From NCBI GenBank assembly GCA_016124455.1, contig WGNQ01000002.1, positions 62,001 to 126,000 on the forward strand: DNA of 64,000 bases, in the 5' to 3' direction. The notes beneath the pieces are model-generated. The model worked only from the letters and a program-made list of their open reading frames with translations, was not told the origin of the DNA and ran no database searches. Each line of letters begins with the position of its first letter. Positions within the stretch are counted from its first letter, which is position 1. Position numbers and translations under genes: made by a program. Positions 63,205 through 64,000 of this stretch are shown piece after piece. Source of the stretch: Sideroxydans sp. (GTDB lineage: Bacteria; Pseudomonadota; Gammaproteobacteria; Burkholderiales; Gallionellaceae).

Positions 63205-64000
63205 CTAGCGCATGCGCTCCACCGCCTCTTCGACCCTTTCCACGGCAATGATTTCCATGCCGGTGATTTTCTGTTTGGGCGCGTTGGCCCGGGGAATGAT
63301 GGCATGGGTGAAACCGAGCTTGGCAGCTTCCTTGAGGCGCTCCTGGCCGCGCTGCACCGGACGCACTTCTCCGGCCAGGCCGACTTCGCCGAACACCACA
63401 AGCTTTTCCGGCAACGGCTTGTTTTTCAGCGAAGACACGATCGCGAGCAGGACGGCAAGATCGGCGCCGGGCTCGGTAATCTTCACGCCGCCGACGGCAT
63501 TGATGAACACATCCTGGTCGAAACAGGCGATGCCCGCGTGGCGATGCAGCACGGCGAGCAGCATGGCCAGCCGGTTCTGCTCCAGCCCCAGCGACAGGCG
63601 GCGCGGACTCGGCGAATGCGCCTCGTCCAGCAGCGCCTGGATCTCCACCAGCAGCGGCCGCGTGCCTTCCTGCGTCACCATCACGCAAGAGCCGGCCACC
63701 TGCACGCCGTGTTGCGACAGGAACAACGCGGACGGATTGCTGACTTCGCGCAGACCTTTCTCGGTCATCGCGAATACGCCGAGTTCGTTCACCGCGCCGA
63801 AGCGGTTCTTGAACGCGCGGATCAGGCGGAAACTGGAATGGGTGTCGCCCTCGAAATACAGCACGGTGTCGACGATGTGCTCGAGCACGCGCGGCCCGGC
63901 CAGCGCACCTTCCTTGGTCACGTGGCCGACCAGGATCATGGTCACGCCGCTGCTCTTCGCCAGCCGCGTGAGTTGTGCCGCGCACTCTCGTACCTGCGCC
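63205..64000 (-). CDS. radA: DNA repair protein RadA/Sms, C-terminal part (cut by window edge)
   Basis: The frame runs out of the window at its 5' end; 264 codons are visible and the frame is open throughout. RecA-like core strand VTMILVGHVTKEGALAGPRVLEHIVDTVLYFEGD, the RadA-specific KNRFG motif in AFKNRFGAVNELGVF, and the C-terminal Lon-protease-like domain (NAVGGVKITEPGADLAVLLAI; GEVGLAGEVRPV). A branch-migration motor in recombinational repair. Zinc-finger N-terminus and Walker A lie outside. ATG seen at 63945 is internal, not the start. Confidence 0.94.
   Translation of the reverse strand, partial: AQVRECAAQLTRLAKSSGVTMILVGHVTKEGALAGPRVLEHIVDTVLYFEGDTHSSFRLIRAFKNRFGAVNELGVFAMTEKGLREVSNPSALFLSQHGVQVAGSCVMVTQEGTRPLLVEIQALLDEAHSPSPRRLSLGLEQNRLAMLLAVLHRHAGIACFDQDVFINAVGGVKITEPGADLAVLLAIVSSLKNKPLPEKLVVFGEVGLAGEVRPVQRGQERLKEAAKLGFTHAIIPRANAPKQKITGMEIIAVERVEEAVERMR

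Overview
The window is GC-rich chromosomal DNA, almost wall-to-wall protein genes, with no rRNA, tRNA, CRISPR array or complete insertion sequence that I can see. The order rpsB-tsf-pyrH-frr-uppS-cdsA-dxr-rseP at the left end, the short leaders and the protein sequences point to a betaproteobacterium, most likely in the Nitrosomonadales (a Gallionellaceae/Sideroxydans-like organism is my best guess; this is inference from general familiarity, not a search).

Layout. 1-6213 (minus strand): translation and envelope operon with a clear promoter in front of rpsB and a hairpin terminator between rpsB and tsf. 6227-10160 (minus): a methyltransferase, the tRNA-modifying MnmC, a WbuC-type cupin and two small unknown proteins, one of them Cys-rich. 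10352-23648: mixed housekeeping and unknown genes, including a membrane diguanylate cyclase, a DMT exporter preceded by an apparent attenuator or small RNA, a PsiF-repeat protein, an RMD1-family protein, an RsuA-type pseudouridine synthase, SelO, a SYLF protein, an ankyrin-tpx pair, PepD and a FabMG-type enoyl-ACP reductase. 23858-34973: orphan MlaF-like ATPase, Cache sensor, small beta-barrel, MarC, thioredoxin-like and KTSC proteins, spermidine-synthase-like protein, c-type cytochrome, cNMP-binding protein, RNase-D-like exonuclease, exchanger-like membrane protein, and a divergent LysR/SDR pair.

34980-37561 is the accessory-looking part: a rearranged remnant of the cytochrome c gene from 28.7 kb, a tandem 21-bp repeat, a possible tiny membrane protein and an AT-rich two-gene toxin-antitoxin-like module (Xre-ImmA/IrrE peptidase plus DUF4411 PIN-like protein). 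37562-50918 returns to core-like DNA: EttA, a globin-coupled diguanylate cyclase, a second DMT exporter with an unusually structured leader, YaiI, a 1173-residue GGDEF-EAL sensor, RecQ, the DUF190/CrcB fluoride pair, a lipoprotein, an ATP-grasp-like protein and a chalcone-isomerase-like protein.

50957-63133 (minus) is a fatty-acid degradation locus: FadE, an SDR, FadD, a YciA-type thioesterase, the FadL porin, a FadB-type fusion enzyme and a thiolase. Together these cover uptake, activation and the full beta-oxidation cycle. Between the FadB-type gene and the thiolase sit a GFA-family protein and an AT-richer AlbA_2/Schlafen-type gene that looks inserted. The window ends inside radA. Signalling by cyclic di-GMP is well represented (three GGDEF proteins with three different sensor types).
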